Assembly (NCBI GenBank): GCA_017794825.1
Contig: CP051237.1
Location: forward strand, 4,854,501 to 4,918,500
From: Pararhizobium sp.
Lineage (GTDB): Bacteria > Pseudomonadota > Alphaproteobacteria > Rhizobiales > Rhizobiaceae
DNA length: 64,000 nucleotides
Reading direction: 5' to 3'
Below are positions 42,860 through 52,360 of the stretch, piece after piece. Every line of letters begins with the position of its first letter. Position 1 is the stretch's first letter. The position numbers were made by a program, and so were the translations under genes. The notes beneath the pieces are model-generated. The model did not search any database and was not told the DNA's origin. It was given only the letters and a program-made list of their open reading frames with translations.

Positions 42860-43877
42860 CCTTGCGGTCCGGGTCCATTTCCTCGAATTCGTTTTCGTCA
42901 TCCCTGGATCGGGGTTCGAGCTTTACCGGGTTGTCGCGCGACGGAGTCCTTTCCGGCGACGCATTTGCGGCATCGCTCTTTGCGCCTTCCGAGGTCCCTT
43001 TCGATGAGAGTTGCGGTTTCTTTTCCGGAACCGGAATTTCGTCCGGAAGAATGATCGACGACTGCTTTTTAGGTTCTGTCGATCTTTTGGCGGTCAGCGG
43101 GGCTTTATTGCAGCTGCAGGACGATGACAGGCCGTTGCGATAGGCGAAGGCGTTGGGAAGGCTGACATAGGCGGTCCCGTCATCCACGGACACCATGTCT
43201 TCGCTTCTCTCCTCCGGAACCGAGTGGAAATAGAGACTGACGTCGGCGCCCGGGCATTGCCGGGCGCATTGGTCTGCGTCGCGACCGAATTCGGCTCGCG
43301 ACGAGGAAAAGGAAATCGGGAAATAATAGCCGTCGCACGTCCGGACGCACATGGTCCGGTAACGTCGTGACGGGTCATCCAGAGCGCGCTGGCGGGACTG
43401 GTCTCTCAGGCGGACCGGATCGCGGATCACGACCTGGCGTTGCGCCGTCGGGCATCCGTTGGCGCGTAGCGCTGCCAGAATTCTGCCGCGGCCTGTTTCC
43501 ATGCCTTCTGCGGCCAGCGCATCGCGTTTCTGCGTCAGGAGCGCGACTTCTTCCTCCAGTTGCGCGATACGCACGCGCATCCGGTCGCAGACCGAATTGT
43601 CGCCGGAGCCGAAGACCGTGATGCTGCCGCTGGTGCATTGGCCATCGGCGACCGCCGAGCGCGCGCGGTCGAGGACAATTTGCTGCTCCCGCAAGGTCTC
43701 TTCGAAACGTCTGAGGTAGGGGGACTGCACGTTCTGTGACGTATATTGATCAAGCTGGCTCTGCAGGCGCGCGCAGACATCCGAATTCTGGGCGCGTGTC
43801 TCGGAGCCAGTGCCGATCGCAGTCGCCGCCGCCAATGCCGTTATCGCCGAAAGCCGGCTTAAAAATCCATGTTTCAT
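42777..43877 (-). CDS. DUF2865 domain-containing secreted protein
   Basis: 366 residues with a signal peptide (about 1-28, ending 'GSETRAQ'). A coiled-coil stretch ('RRFEETLREQQIVLDRARSA', 'VRIAQLEEEVALLTQKRDA') precedes the DUF2865 core, which has paired cysteines in 'TMCVRTCDGYYFPISFSSS' and 'DQCARQCPG' near residues 190-220. The C-terminal ~120 residues are Pro/Ser/Lys/Glu-rich and look disordered. This family is typical of Hyphomicrobiales and has no assigned function. The last 27 codons overlap the gltX 3' end on the other strand. Confidence 0.85.
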   Translation of the reverse strand: MKHGFLSRLSAITALAAATAIGTGSETRAQNSDVCARLQSQLDQYTSQNVQSPYLRRFEETLREQQIVLDRARSAVADGQCTSGSITVFGSGDNSVCDRMRVRIAQLEEEVALLTQKRDALAAEGMETGRGRILAALRANGCPTAQRQVVIRDPVRLRDQSRQRALDDPSRRYRTMCVRTCDGYYFPISFSSSRAEFGRDADQCARQCPGADVSLYFHSVPEERSEDMVSVDDGTAYVSLPNAFAYRNGLSSSCSCNKAPLTAKRSTEPKKQSSIILPDEIPVPEKKPQLSSKGTSEGAKSDAANASPERTPSRDNPVKLEPRSRDDENEFEEMDPDRKVRVVGPTFLPDQSEATDPPAPDQTDSR

Positions 43878-43981
43878 CGGCCAGGTCGCTGATGGTCAGT
43901 TTGTTTCCTTCCCGTATGGTGCAACGACAATACGTTTATAATCTGACCTGGACATGAACGAACCCGGTCGAGCCGCACCGT

Positions 43982-46276
43982 CTACGCCGGTATCGACGCC
44001 TCGACGACCGCAAGCGTCGCCATGTTGACGACGCCGCGCGACGTCACGGAAGGCGACAGGATATGGGCGGGCTTGGCGCTGCCGAGGAGGATCGGGCCGA
44101 CATGAAGCGCATCCATCATCGTCTTTAGAAGACCGGTTGCGATATTGGCCGCGTCCAGATTGGGAAAGACCAGCAGATTGGCTTCGCCCGTCAGAATACT
44201 GTCGGGCATGACCCGCCGTCGCAGATCCTCGGAAATCGCGGAATCGCCGTGCATTTCGCCGTCGACCTCCAGATCCGGAGCCATCGCGCGAATCAGTTCC
44301 AGCGCCTTGCGCATTTTCAGCGAGGACGCGGTGTCGCGAGTCCCGAAGTTCGAGTGCGACACAAGCGCAGCGCGCGGCGTAATGCCGAAGCGGCGAATTT
44401 CGTGAGCCGCCATCAATGTGGTTTCCGCAATCTGCTCCGCCGGCGGATCGAATGTGACGTAGGTGTCGGTAAGAAAGGTCGCTCCGCGCTGCGAGATCAG
44501 CAGGCTGAGCGCGGAAAAATCCTGAACCCCTTCGCGCTTGCGAAGAACGTCTTCGACCACCGTGAGGTGGTTGGCGTATCCGCCTTCAATGCCGCAAATC
44601 ATGGCGTCGGCCTCGCCGCGGCGCACGGCAAGGGCGGCGATTACGGTAGTATTGGAGCGCACGGCGGTGCGCGCGGCCTCCGGATTGACGCCCTTGCGTC
44701 CTACCAGCGAGAAATAGAGATCCACATAGTCGCGATAACGCGGATCGTCGATCGGGTTGGTGATGCTGAAGTCTCGTTCCGGCTGGATCTTCAGGCCGAA
44801 GCGCTTGAGCCGCGTTTCAATGATCGCCGGCCGGCCGATCAGGATCGGCTCTGCTATCTTTTCCTCGATCAGCACCTGGGCGGCGCGCAACACCCTCTCG
44901 TCCTCGCCTTCGGCGAAGATCACCCGCTTTTTCGCCGCCGCCTTGGCGGCTGTAAAGAGCGGTTTCATGACGATGCCGGAACGGAAGACGAAGCGGTTGA
45001 GCTGGTCGTTGTATGCATCCCAGTCGGTGATGGGACGGGTTGCGACTCCGGTTTCGCAGGCGGCTTCGGCGACCGCGGGAGCGATGCGCAGGATCAACCG
45101 GGGATCGAAGGGCGAGGGGATGAGATAATCCGGTCCAAAGACTGGCGTTTCACCCGAATAGGCCTTGGCCGCTACGTCCGAAGGCTCTTCCCGCGCCAGG
45201 CCGGCGATCGCCTTGACCGCCGCCATCTTCATCTCCTCGTTGATTGTCGTTGCGCCGCAATCCAGCGCGCCGCGGAAGATGAAGGGGAAGCACAGGACAT
45301 TGTTGACCTGGTTGGGGAAATCCGAGCGGCCGGTGCATATCATCGCGTCCGGCCGCGCATTGCGGGCCGCTTCCGGCATGATTTCCGGCACCGGATTCGC
45401 CAGAGCAAGGATCAGCGGATGCTCGGCCATGGTCTTCAGCATCTCGGGCTTCAGCACATTGGCGGCGGAGAGGCCGATGAAGATGTCGGCGTCCTTGATG
45501 TTGTCGGCGAGCGAATGCGCGTCGGACGGCTGCGCGTAGGCGCCCTTCCAGCGGTCCATGTTTTTCGTCCGTCCTTCGTAGACAAGACCGTCGATATCAT
45601 GGGCCCAGATGTTTTCCTTCCGTGCTCCAAGGAACACGAGCAAGTTCAGACAGGCGACCGCCGCAGCGCCCGCGCCGCTGGTGACGATCTTGACGTCCTG
45701 CAGCTTCTTGCCGGACAGCTCCAGGCTGTTGATGATCGCCGCAGCCACAATGATCGCGGTGCCGTGCTGATCGTCATGGAACACCGGAATGTTCATGCGC
45801 TCGCGCAGCTTATGCTCGACCTCGAAGCATTCGGGAGCCTTGATGTCTTCGAGATTGATGCCGCCGAAAGTTGGCTCCAGCGCGGAGACGACGGTGACCA
45901 TGCGATCGACGTCATTTGCGTCGATCTCGATGTCGAAAACGTCGATGCCGGCGAATTTCTTGAAGAGGACGGCCTTGCCCTCCATCACGGGTTTCGAGGC
46001 TAAAGGGCCGATGGCGCCGAGCCCGAGTACTGCGGTTCCGTTGGAGACGACGGCTACCAGGTTGGCGCGTGACGTATAGTCGGCAGCCGTGGCCGGATCG
46101 CTCTGGATTTCCAGGCATGGCGCGGCGACGCCGGGAGAATAGGCGAGCGCGAGGTCGCGCTGGTTGCCAAGCGGCTTGGTCGCCTGGATCTCCAGTTTTC
46201 CGGGCCTCGGAAACTTGTGGAAAAACAGCGCGCTCTGGTCGAGTTCCGACAAACCCGATTTGCTGGCCTTGCTCAT
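43982..46276 (-). CDS. maeB: NADP-dependent malic enzyme with C-terminal phosphotransacetylase-like domain
   Basis: 764 residues from the ATG at 46274-46276, with GGGGTGG eight bases upstream; a GTG at 46288 is the alternative. The N-terminal ~430 residues form the malic enzyme ('AYSPGVAAPCLEI', 'HDDQHGTAIIVAAAIINSLE', then the NADP fold 'IVTSGAGAAAVACLN'). The C-terminal ~320 residues are a phosphotransacetylase-like domain ('AEGEDERVLRAAQVLIEEKI', 'CGIEGGYANHL'), usually without transacetylase activity but regulatory, responding to acetyl-CoA. It oxidatively decarboxylates malate to pyruvate with NADP. This fused form is common in rhizobia as Tme. Confidence 0.94.
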   Translation of the reverse strand: MSKASKSGLSELDQSALFFHKFPRPGKLEIQATKPLGNQRDLALAYSPGVAAPCLEIQSDPATAADYTSRANLVAVVSNGTAVLGLGAIGPLASKPVMEGKAVLFKKFAGIDVFDIEIDANDVDRMVTVVSALEPTFGGINLEDIKAPECFEVEHKLRERMNIPVFHDDQHGTAIIVAAAIINSLELSGKKLQDVKIVTSGAGAAAVACLNLLVFLGARKENIWAHDIDGLVYEGRTKNMDRWKGAYAQPSDAHSLADNIKDADIFIGLSAANVLKPEMLKTMAEHPLILALANPVPEIMPEAARNARPDAMICTGRSDFPNQVNNVLCFPFIFRGALDCGATTINEEMKMAAVKAIAGLAREEPSDVAAKAYSGETPVFGPDYLIPSPFDPRLILRIAPAVAEAACETGVATRPITDWDAYNDQLNRFVFRSGIVMKPLFTAAKAAAKKRVIFAEGEDERVLRAAQVLIEEKIAEPILIGRPAIIETRLKRFGLKIQPERDFSITNPIDDPRYRDYVDLYFSLVGRKGVNPEAARTAVRSNTTVIAALAVRRGEADAMICGIEGGYANHLTVVEDVLRKREGVQDFSALSLLISQRGATFLTDTYVTFDPPAEQIAETTLMAAHEIRRFGITPRAALVSHSNFGTRDTASSLKMRKALELIRAMAPDLEVDGEMHGDSAISEDLRRRVMPDSILTGEANLLVFPNLDAANIATGLLKTMMDALHVGPILLGSAKPAHILSPSVTSRGVVNMATLAVVEASIPA

Positions 46277-46337
46277 GTGATGGTCCACCCCTTCCGCCCT
46301 TCGGCAGATTGCTCCAGCGCTATTGGCGCGTCAACCG

Positions 46338-47117
46338 TCAGAAAGACTTGGGCACGAGACCGCCGTCGACCAGAAGGTTCTGCCCGGTGATGTATGCAGC
46401 CTGGCGGGAGCAGAGGAAGGCGCATGCGCTGCCGAATTCTTCCGCCGTTCCAGCGCGTCCGGCCGGAACAAGCCGCAGAACGCTTTTTTCTGCTTCATCA
46501 TAGCTGACGCCGGACTTCTGCGCCGTCGCCTTGATGTTGTTCGTCAGGCGGTCGGTGTCCATCTTGCCGGGTAGCAGTGTGTTAATCGTCACGTTCTTGT
46601 TCGCGACGGAGCGGGCCACGCCGCCCAGGAAGGATGTCAGGCCGGCGCGCGCTCCCGACGACAGGTCCAGTCCCGGGATCGGCATATAGACAGAGGACGA
46701 TGTGATGTTGACGATGCGGCCAAAACCGCGTTCGCACATGCCGTCGATCACCGCCTGGATCAGTTCGATGGGCGTGACCATGTTCTGTGCGACGCCGCTG
46801 AGGATCGCCTCGCGATCAAGCTCCCTGAAGTCCTTCAGGGGAGGGCCGCCATTGTTGTTGACGAGAATGTCCGGATCCGGGCAGGCGGCGAGCAGCGCAG
46901 CCTGTCCGTCCTTCGTCGAAACGTCTGCTGCGACTTCCGTCACTTTTGCTCCGGTGTTTTTGCGGATCTCCTCGGCCGTGGCGGCGAGCGTCGACGCGTC
47001 CCGTCCGTTGACCACGATGTCGCAGTCGGCTTCGGCGAGCGCGATCGCGCACCCTTTTCCGAGCCCCTTGCTGGATGCGCAGATGATGGCCTTCTTGCCG
47101 GCTATACCCAGATCCAT
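46338..47117 (-). CDS. Atypical short-chain dehydrogenase/reductase
   Basis: 259 residues. The Rossmann start 'GKKAIICASSKGLGKGCAIA' (about 7-26) and 'ILVNNNGGPP' (about 84-93) are normal for the SDR superfamily, as is the segment 'INTLLPGKMDT' after the active site. However, the active-site region reads 'SSSVYMPIPGLDLSSGARAG': by alignment from the right, the catalytic Tyr-x3-Lys is replaced by Ser153 and Arg157. Activity is therefore doubtful or uses another residue, perhaps Tyr144. Such divergent members are often annotated as 3-oxoacyl-ACP reductases. The start follows GGGAAGGA. Confidence 0.85.
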   Translation of the reverse strand: MDLGIAGKKAIICASSKGLGKGCAIALAEADCDIVVNGRDASTLAATAEEIRKNTGAKVTEVAADVSTKDGQAALLAACPDPDILVNNNGGPPLKDFRELDREAILSGVAQNMVTPIELIQAVIDGMCERGFGRIVNITSSSVYMPIPGLDLSSGARAGLTSFLGGVARSVANKNVTINTLLPGKMDTDRLTNNIKATAQKSGVSYDEAEKSVLRLVPAGRAGTAEEFGSACAFLCSRQAAYITGQNLLVDGGLVPKSF

Positions 47118-47238
47118 TGTGATTTCCTTCCCGAATACGGTGGCTTTTTGTCGGATGCGGCTTCGAATTCGTCCTTATCGGAGCCTTGTCATCTGATTGT
47201 GACACGACTCTGGTTAGCCAACCATCAACGGACATGCA

Positions 47239-48084
47239 ATGGTGGCGCAGATGACGAAAGCTCAAAAGGCTCGGCAATTCAGGACCCTGTTTCTCTCCGA
47301 CGTTCATCTGGGTTCACGCGCCGCCAAGGCGGACTGGTTGATCGATTTCCTTCGCTTTCATCAGGCAGAAACGATCATTCTGGTCGGCGACATCGTCGAT
47401 GGATGGCGTCTCAAACGCAACTGGTACTGGCCTCAGGATTGCAACAATGTGGTCCAGAAACTCTTGCGGCAGGCGCGCAAGGGCACGCGGATCATCTACA
47501 TTCCCGGTAACCACGACGAATTCCTCAGGGACTTTCCCGGGACACATTTCGGGGGCATCGAGGTGGAGTTGACGACAATCCATGAAGCGGCTGACGGGCG
47601 TCGCTATCTCGTCATGCATGGCGACGAGTTTGACGTCGTGGTGCGCCATGCGCGCATGCTCGCCCATCTTGGCGACTGGGCCTACGATCTGGCGATCTTC
47701 GTCAACCGGCTGGTGAACTACGGCAGACGCAGGCTGGGGCTGCCTTACTGGTCCTTCTCGGCCTGGGCCAAGCTGCAGGTCAAGCAGGCGGTCAACTTCA
47801 TCGGCGAGTTTCAACGCGTTGTCGTCGAAGAGGCGAGAAAGCACGACGTCGACGGCGTCATCTGCGGTCATATCCATCATGCGGTCATCGAGGATATGGA
47901 CGGAATACGCTACATAAACACCGGCGACTGGGTGGAAAGCTGCACGGCGGTTGCGGAAGACTTCGACGGCGAGATGCATTTGATCGAGTGGCGGCAGCCT
48001 GTCGCCGCGCCTGCCCAGTTGCAAAGCCGTGAGACGGTGAACGCCAGGGACGCCGCTCCCGAAAAACCGGCCAAGGCTGCGTGA
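47239..48084 (+). CDS. LpxH-like metallophosphoesterase (UDP-2,3-diacylglucosamine diphosphatase family)
   Basis: 281 residues. The calcineurin-like metal motifs are in order: 'LFLSDVHLGS' (about 13-22), 'LVGDIVDGW' (about 48-56), 'IPGNHDEF' (about 88-95), 'VMHGDEFD' (about 125-132) and 'ICGHIHHAV' (about 213-221). COG2908 members include LpxH, which makes lipid X in lipid A synthesis; many alphaproteobacteria use LpxI instead, so the substrate remains open. The conserved 'GYRRRLGLPYWS'-type central region differs from E. coli LpxH in length. An alternative start lies at 47251. Confidence 0.82.
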   Translation: MVAQMTKAQKARQFRTLFLSDVHLGSRAAKADWLIDFLRFHQAETIILVGDIVDGWRLKRNWYWPQDCNNVVQKLLRQARKGTRIIYIPGNHDEFLRDFPGTHFGGIEVELTTIHEAADGRRYLVMHGDEFDVVVRHARMLAHLGDWAYDLAIFVNRLVNYGRRRLGLPYWSFSAWAKLQVKQAVNFIGEFQRVVVEEARKHDVDGVICGHIHHAVIEDMDGIRYINTGDWVESCTAVAEDFDGEMHLIEWRQPVAAPAQLQSRETVNARDAAPEKPAKAA

Positions 48085-48189
48085 TACTTCGGCAACGCCG
48101 GCATTGATAACGTTCCAGATCCGGAATTCTCTTGGATTGTCATGGCCATATCCGGTGACAGACCGTGATTTACTGGCTATGTAAAATCA

Positions 48190-49407
48190 ATGTCCAGCCA
48201 GCAAGCTACAGAGTCGGTTGCCTCCGGCGGCGCAGGTTCGGCCGCAATTGCGGAAAAGGAACGTGTGGCGGCGCAGTTCGAAACCTCGGGTCCCGAAGAC
48301 GGCAAGGTCGTTGTCAGGCTTTCGGGCGGCTGGAATGTGTTCGGCGTGTCCGGCGTCGATGCGGCGATGCGTCAGCTCGGACGCAATCTTGACGGTTCCG
48401 AAATCACGATAGACCTGTCGGCGATCACTGCATTCGATACGTCCGGCGCCTTGGTCATTGTGCGATTGAAGGACCGTCTGGAATCGCGCAGCAAGACGGT
48501 TTCCTACAGGGCGATCAGGCAGGATCGTCTCGTTCTTCTTGACGCCGTCGAGAAGGCGATGCACTCGGAATACGACGCCGACGAGGCCCCGAAGAAGAAA
48601 GTCGGACTGCTTGAGAGGATCTTTGCGCCTGTCGGCGAAATCGCCTACGAGCTGTTCAACGACTTCTTGGCGATGATGTATATTCTGGGCTCGACGGTAT
48701 GGGGCGCCCGGATCCGCAGAAAGAAATCCTCGGGCATCTCGTCCGCCGCGATCTTCAGCCAAATGGACCATGTCGGCGTGCGCGCGATTCCCATCATCAC
48801 GCTCATGTCCTTTCTGATCGGCGGCATCATCGCCCAGCAGGGCGCATTCCAGCTCAGATATTTCGGCGCCGAGATCTTTGTCGTCGATCTGGTCGGAATC
48901 CTGCAGCTGCGCGAGATCGGCGTGCTTTTAACGGCGATCATGATCGCTGGTCGATCGGGCTCCGCCATCACCGCCGAAATCGGCTCGATGAAGATGCGCG
49001 AGGAGGTCGACGCCCTCAAGGTGATGGGCCTCAACCCGATCAGCGTCCTTGTTTTCCCACGGCTTGTCGCGCTCACGATCATGTTGCCGCTGCTTACGAT
49101 CACGGCGAACTTTGCAGCGCTTTTCGGCGCCATGCTCACCACCTGGATCTATTCCGGGATCCAGCCGGAAACCTTCATCAACCGGTTGCGCGAGGCCATC
49201 GACTACACGTCCGTCGCATCCGGAATGATCAAGGCGCCTTTCATGGCGCTGATCATCGGAATTGTGGCGTCGGTGGAAGGCCTCAAGGTCGAGGGCAGCG
49301 CGGAATCGCTCGGCCGCCACGTCACGTCGGCTGTCGTCAAGGCAATATTCGTGGTCATTCTCGTGGACGGCCTGTTCGCTATCTTCTACGGGGCGATTGA
49401 TTTTTGA
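48190..49407 (+). CDS. mlaE: MlaE-type lipid ABC transporter permease with N-terminal STAS domain
   Basis: 405 residues. The N-terminal ~125 residues form a STAS domain ('ITIDLSAITAFDTSGALVIV'), equivalent to the separate MlaB of E. coli. The MlaE permease core follows with 'QMDHVGVRAIPIITLMSFLI', 'LTAIMIAGRSGSAITAEIGS' and 'MKMREEVDALKVMGLNPI', the coupling region for the ATPase. Five to six membrane segments. The system moves phospholipids between the membranes. The ATPase gene overlaps by one base (TGATG). Confidence 0.93.
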   Translation: MSSQQATESVASGGAGSAAIAEKERVAAQFETSGPEDGKVVVRLSGGWNVFGVSGVDAAMRQLGRNLDGSEITIDLSAITAFDTSGALVIVRLKDRLESRSKTVSYRAIRQDRLVLLDAVEKAMHSEYDADEAPKKKVGLLERIFAPVGEIAYELFNDFLAMMYILGSTVWGARIRRKKSSGISSAAIFSQMDHVGVRAIPIITLMSFLIGGIIAQQGAFQLRYFGAEIFVVDLVGILQLREIGVLLTAIMIAGRSGSAITAEIGSMKMREEVDALKVMGLNPISVLVFPRLVALTIMLPLLTITANFAALFGAMLTTWIYSGIQPETFINRLREAIDYTSVASGMIKAPFMALIIGIVASVEGLKVEGSAESLGRHVTSAVVKAIFVVILVDGLFAIFYGAIDF

Positions 49408-50231
49408 TGTCAGCGACAGAGGCGATATCGGACACTGTGGAATCCGCGCCGGGAAGCCATCCGGATTTCGGCAAGGTCATTCTCGAGGCGCGGGGCATCA
49501 ATGTCGCATTCGGCACGCACAAGGTGTTGGAGAACCTCGACCTCGATATCCGTCGCGGCGAGATTCTGGGTTTTGTCGGGGCTTCCGGCGCTGGCAAGTC
49601 GGTGCTGTTGCGCACGATCCTGCAACTGACGTCCAGACAAGGCGGAACCATACGGATCCTGGGCGTGGATTACGACGCCGCGACGCCTGCCCAGAAAACC
49701 CAGCTTGACATGAAGCTTGGCGTTCTGTTTCAGCAAGGCGCCCTGTTTTCCGCGCTCACAGTACTTGAGAACATCCAGGTGCCGATGCGGGAATATCTCG
49801 AGTTGCCGCAGAAGCTGATGGATGAGCTGGCGTTGCTCAAGATAGAACTCGTCGGTCTTCGACCGGAGGCCGCTTCGCTCTATCCCTCGGAACTGTCCGG
49901 CGGCATGATCAAGCGCGCGAGCCTCGCCAGAGCGCTGGCGCTCGATCCCGACCTGGTGTTTCTTGACGAGCCGACGTCGGGTCTCGATCCGATCAGCGCC
50001 GCCGAGTTCGACGAGTTGATCGCGAAACTGCGCGACACTCTTGGCCTGACCGTGTATATGGTGACGCACGATCTCGACAGTCTGTTCTCGGTGTGCGACC
50101 GCATTGCGGTCCTCGGCAACAGGAAAATACTTGTCGAAGGCACGATAGAGGACATGCTTGCGTGCGAAGACCCTTGGGTCAGGTCCTATTTCCACGGGAA
50201 AAGAGCCCGTTCTATTGTGCCGCAGGACTAG
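49407..50231 (+). CDS. mlaF: MlaF-type lipid ABC transporter ATP-binding protein
   Basis: 274 residues. Walker A is 'GASGAGKSVLLR' (about 59-70), the signature 'LSGGMIKRASLARAL' (about 163-177) has the MlaF-type 'GGM', and Walker B is 'LVFLDEPTSGLDP'. The H-loop follows in 'MVTHDLDSLF'. It drives the MlaE permease. The gene begins at the TGATG overlap with mlaE, so the two are coupled. A TTG at 49404 is a less likely start. Confidence 0.94.
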   Translation: MSATEAISDTVESAPGSHPDFGKVILEARGINVAFGTHKVLENLDLDIRRGEILGFVGASGAGKSVLLRTILQLTSRQGGTIRILGVDYDAATPAQKTQLDMKLGVLFQQGALFSALTVLENIQVPMREYLELPQKLMDELALLKIELVGLRPEAASLYPSELSGGMIKRASLARALALDPDLVFLDEPTSGLDPISAAEFDELIAKLRDTLGLTVYMVTHDLDSLFSVCDRIAVLGNRKILVEGTIEDMLACEDPWVRSYFHGKRARSIVPQD

Positions 50232-50284
50232 ACCTTTAGTGTATCAGCGAGAATCACCCGGAAAGGAATGACGGGAAAGCGATT

Positions 50285-51658
50285 ATGGAGACAAAAGCCA
50301 ACTATACCATTGTCGGTATTGTCATCATCCTCATCATTACCGCCGGGTTTCTTGGCGTCTACTGGATGGCCACCGCCAACAACCAGGGCGAGACGGCGCG
50401 TCTGGAGGTCCGCATTCCGGGTTCCGCGAGCGGTCTGTCGGTCGGGGCGCCGGTTCTGTTCAACGGCATTCGTGTCGGCTCCGTCCGTTCGCTGACGATT
50501 GACGGCGTCGATCCCAATTATGTGCTCGCCATGACGGAAGTGCGCGCTTCCGCGCCGGTTTACGCCTCGACCAAGGCGGTGCTCGGCATTCAGGGGCTGA
50601 CCGGCTCGGCCCATATCGAACTCAGCGGCGGCAACACCAGCGACCTCAACATCCTTGAGGAAGCCGTGGAGAAAGGCAGCTACGCAGTCCTGACAGCCGA
50701 TGAATCCAGCGTCACCAACCTGCTTGCAACCGCTGACGCGATCCTGCAGCGGGTCAACAAGGCGGTGACCGGCATTGAGGAATTCGTTACGACGGCCAAG
50801 GGTCCGCTGACCCAGACCGTCCAGAACGCCGAAAAGTTCTCCGAAGCGCTTGCAGCCAATTCCGATGGCGTCGACAGCTTCCTCAAGAACGTCTCGTCGC
50901 TTTCGAAGACGCTCGAGGGCGTATCCGGCAAGCTCGAGGGCCTGGTTACCCGCGCCGAGGCGATCGTCGGCGCCGTCGAGCCGGACAAAGTTTCCGAGAT
51001 CGTTCAGAACGTGGAGACCGTCAGCAAGAATATCTCCGACGCCTCCGGCGATTTCAAGCCGATGGTCGAGGAGTTCAAGACGGCCGCCGGCAATATCGCC
51101 GAACTCAGCCGGAACGCCGGATCAGCGGTCGAGAAGGTCGAGGGACTGCTCAATTCGGTCGATACCCAAAAAGTGCAGGAAGTCGTCGACAATATTACCG
51201 TCGCCAGCGCCCAGGCCCGCGAAGGCATAGCCAACCTGACGATGGTGTCGGAGACGATCGGCAAGCGAAATCAGGAAATCGACCAGATCATCCAGAATAC
51301 GGATCAACTGACCGCCCGACTGAACGAGGCCGCCCTGCAGGTTCAGACAACGCTTAACAAGCTGAACGGAGTCATCGACGGCGCGGACGGGCAGGGTCTT
51401 GTCGCCGAGGCTAAGGACACGTTGAAATCCTTCCAGGACGTCGCCAACAAGATCAATGCGCAGATCGGTCCGATCATGAGCAATGTCGACCGGTTCTCGA
51501 ACTCCGGTCTCAAGGATATCGAGGCGCTGGTCAACGAAGCGCGCCGCTCGGTCACCCGGATCGAAAGAGCGATCTCTCAGATCAGCGATGACCCGCAGAG
51601 TCTGATTTTCGGTGGATCAGGCAGCGTAAAGCAATATGATGGGCGGCGTCGCCGTTGA
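50285..51658 (+). CDS. mlaD: MCE family substrate-binding protein, MlaD-like
   Basis: 457 residues. An N-terminal anchor helix (about 7-30, 'YTIVGIVIILIITAGFLGVY') is followed by the MCE domain ('VRIPGSASGLSVGAPVLFNG', about 44-63, through 'VLGIQGLTGSAHIEL', about 99-113). A long, mostly alpha-helical and coiled-coil region rich in Val, Asn and Ala heptads extends from about 130 to 435, much longer than E. coli MlaD (about 180 residues). That suggests a hexameric tube or needle reaching across the periplasm, like PqiB/LetB-type or mycobacterial Mce proteins. It lies in the same operon as mlaE and mlaF. Confidence 0.9.
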   Translation: METKANYTIVGIVIILIITAGFLGVYWMATANNQGETARLEVRIPGSASGLSVGAPVLFNGIRVGSVRSLTIDGVDPNYVLAMTEVRASAPVYASTKAVLGIQGLTGSAHIELSGGNTSDLNILEEAVEKGSYAVLTADESSVTNLLATADAILQRVNKAVTGIEEFVTTAKGPLTQTVQNAEKFSEALAANSDGVDSFLKNVSSLSKTLEGVSGKLEGLVTRAEAIVGAVEPDKVSEIVQNVETVSKNISDASGDFKPMVEEFKTAAGNIAELSRNAGSAVEKVEGLLNSVDTQKVQEVVDNITVASAQAREGIANLTMVSETIGKRNQEIDQIIQNTDQLTARLNEAALQVQTTLNKLNGVIDGADGQGLVAEAKDTLKSFQDVANKINAQIGPIMSNVDRFSNSGLKDIEALVNEARRSVTRIERAISQISDDPQSLIFGGSGSVKQYDGRRRR

Positions 51659-51722
51659 CAAAGCAGAGTTGAAATCCAAAAGTTCTTAAATCCTGCGTGG
51701 ATGGCAGGGACGAGGGGTATTC

Positions 51723-52331
51723 GTGAAGAGTTGTAGTAAATCCGGACTGGCCGTAGCTTTTCTGCTGGCTGGCGTTTCTTTTCTGGGTGGATGCGGCGGC
51801 GGACCATTTGCTCCAAAGGCCGACACCTATGAATTGACGGGTGTCCCGACAGTCAAGGGACCGTCCTCGAGAAACCGGCAGATCGTCGTAACCGATCCGG
51901 CCGCGCTGAAGTCTCTCGACGGCGCCAATATCGTCGTGCGGACCTCGCCGGAGGCGATCCAGTATCTCGCCAGGTCGCAGTGGAATGACAATCTGCCGTC
52001 GATCATTCAGGAGCAGCTGATCGCGGCTTTCGAGGATACGGGGCGCCTTGGCGGGGTGGCGAAACCCGGCGACAGCATTGCCGCCGACTATCTTGTTTCG
52101 CCGACGATCCGCGCCTTCGAGGTTGTCGCCAGCGACAATGGCGACACCGCCGTCGTCGAGATTTCCGTCCGTATCGTCAATGATCGCAACGGCGTGGTGC
52201 GCGCGCAGAAGGTTTTCCAGGCGACTGCGCCTGTCAGTGGATCAGCCAATATCGATTTCATACGCGCGCTTGATCAGGCCAATGGCAAGGTCGTTACCGA
52301 CATCGTCTCCTGGACGCTGAAGATCGTCTGA
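51723..52331 (+). CDS. ABC-type transport auxiliary lipoprotein (PqiC-like)
   Basis: 202 residues with a GTG start, preceded by GAGGGG. The signal sequence ends in the lipobox 'FLGGC' (Cys near 23). The body matches the ABC_trans_aux pattern: 'IVVRTSPEAIQYLARSQWND', 'LPSIIQEQLIAAFEDTGRLG', then 'ADYLVSPTIRAFEVVASDNG'. It is an outer-membrane lipoprotein expected to complete the MlaEFD lipid path, in the place where E. coli uses MlaC/MlaA or PqiC. A strong bidirectional terminator follows. Confidence 0.9.
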   Translation: MKSCSKSGLAVAFLLAGVSFLGGCGGGPFAPKADTYELTGVPTVKGPSSRNRQIVVTDPAALKSLDGANIVVRTSPEAIQYLARSQWNDNLPSIIQEQLIAAFEDTGRLGGVAKPGDSIAADYLVSPTIRAFEVVASDNGDTAVVEISVRIVNDRNGVVRAQKVFQATAPVSGSANIDFIRALDQANGKVVTDIVSWTLKIV

Positions 52332-52360
52332 TCGCACAAAAGAGGTTCTACGAACAAAAC

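Noticed and set aside
44249..46003. A 584-codon open frame opposite maeB
   Set aside because: It lies entirely antisense to a clearly identified malic enzyme gene in GC-rich DNA; long shadow frames are expected.
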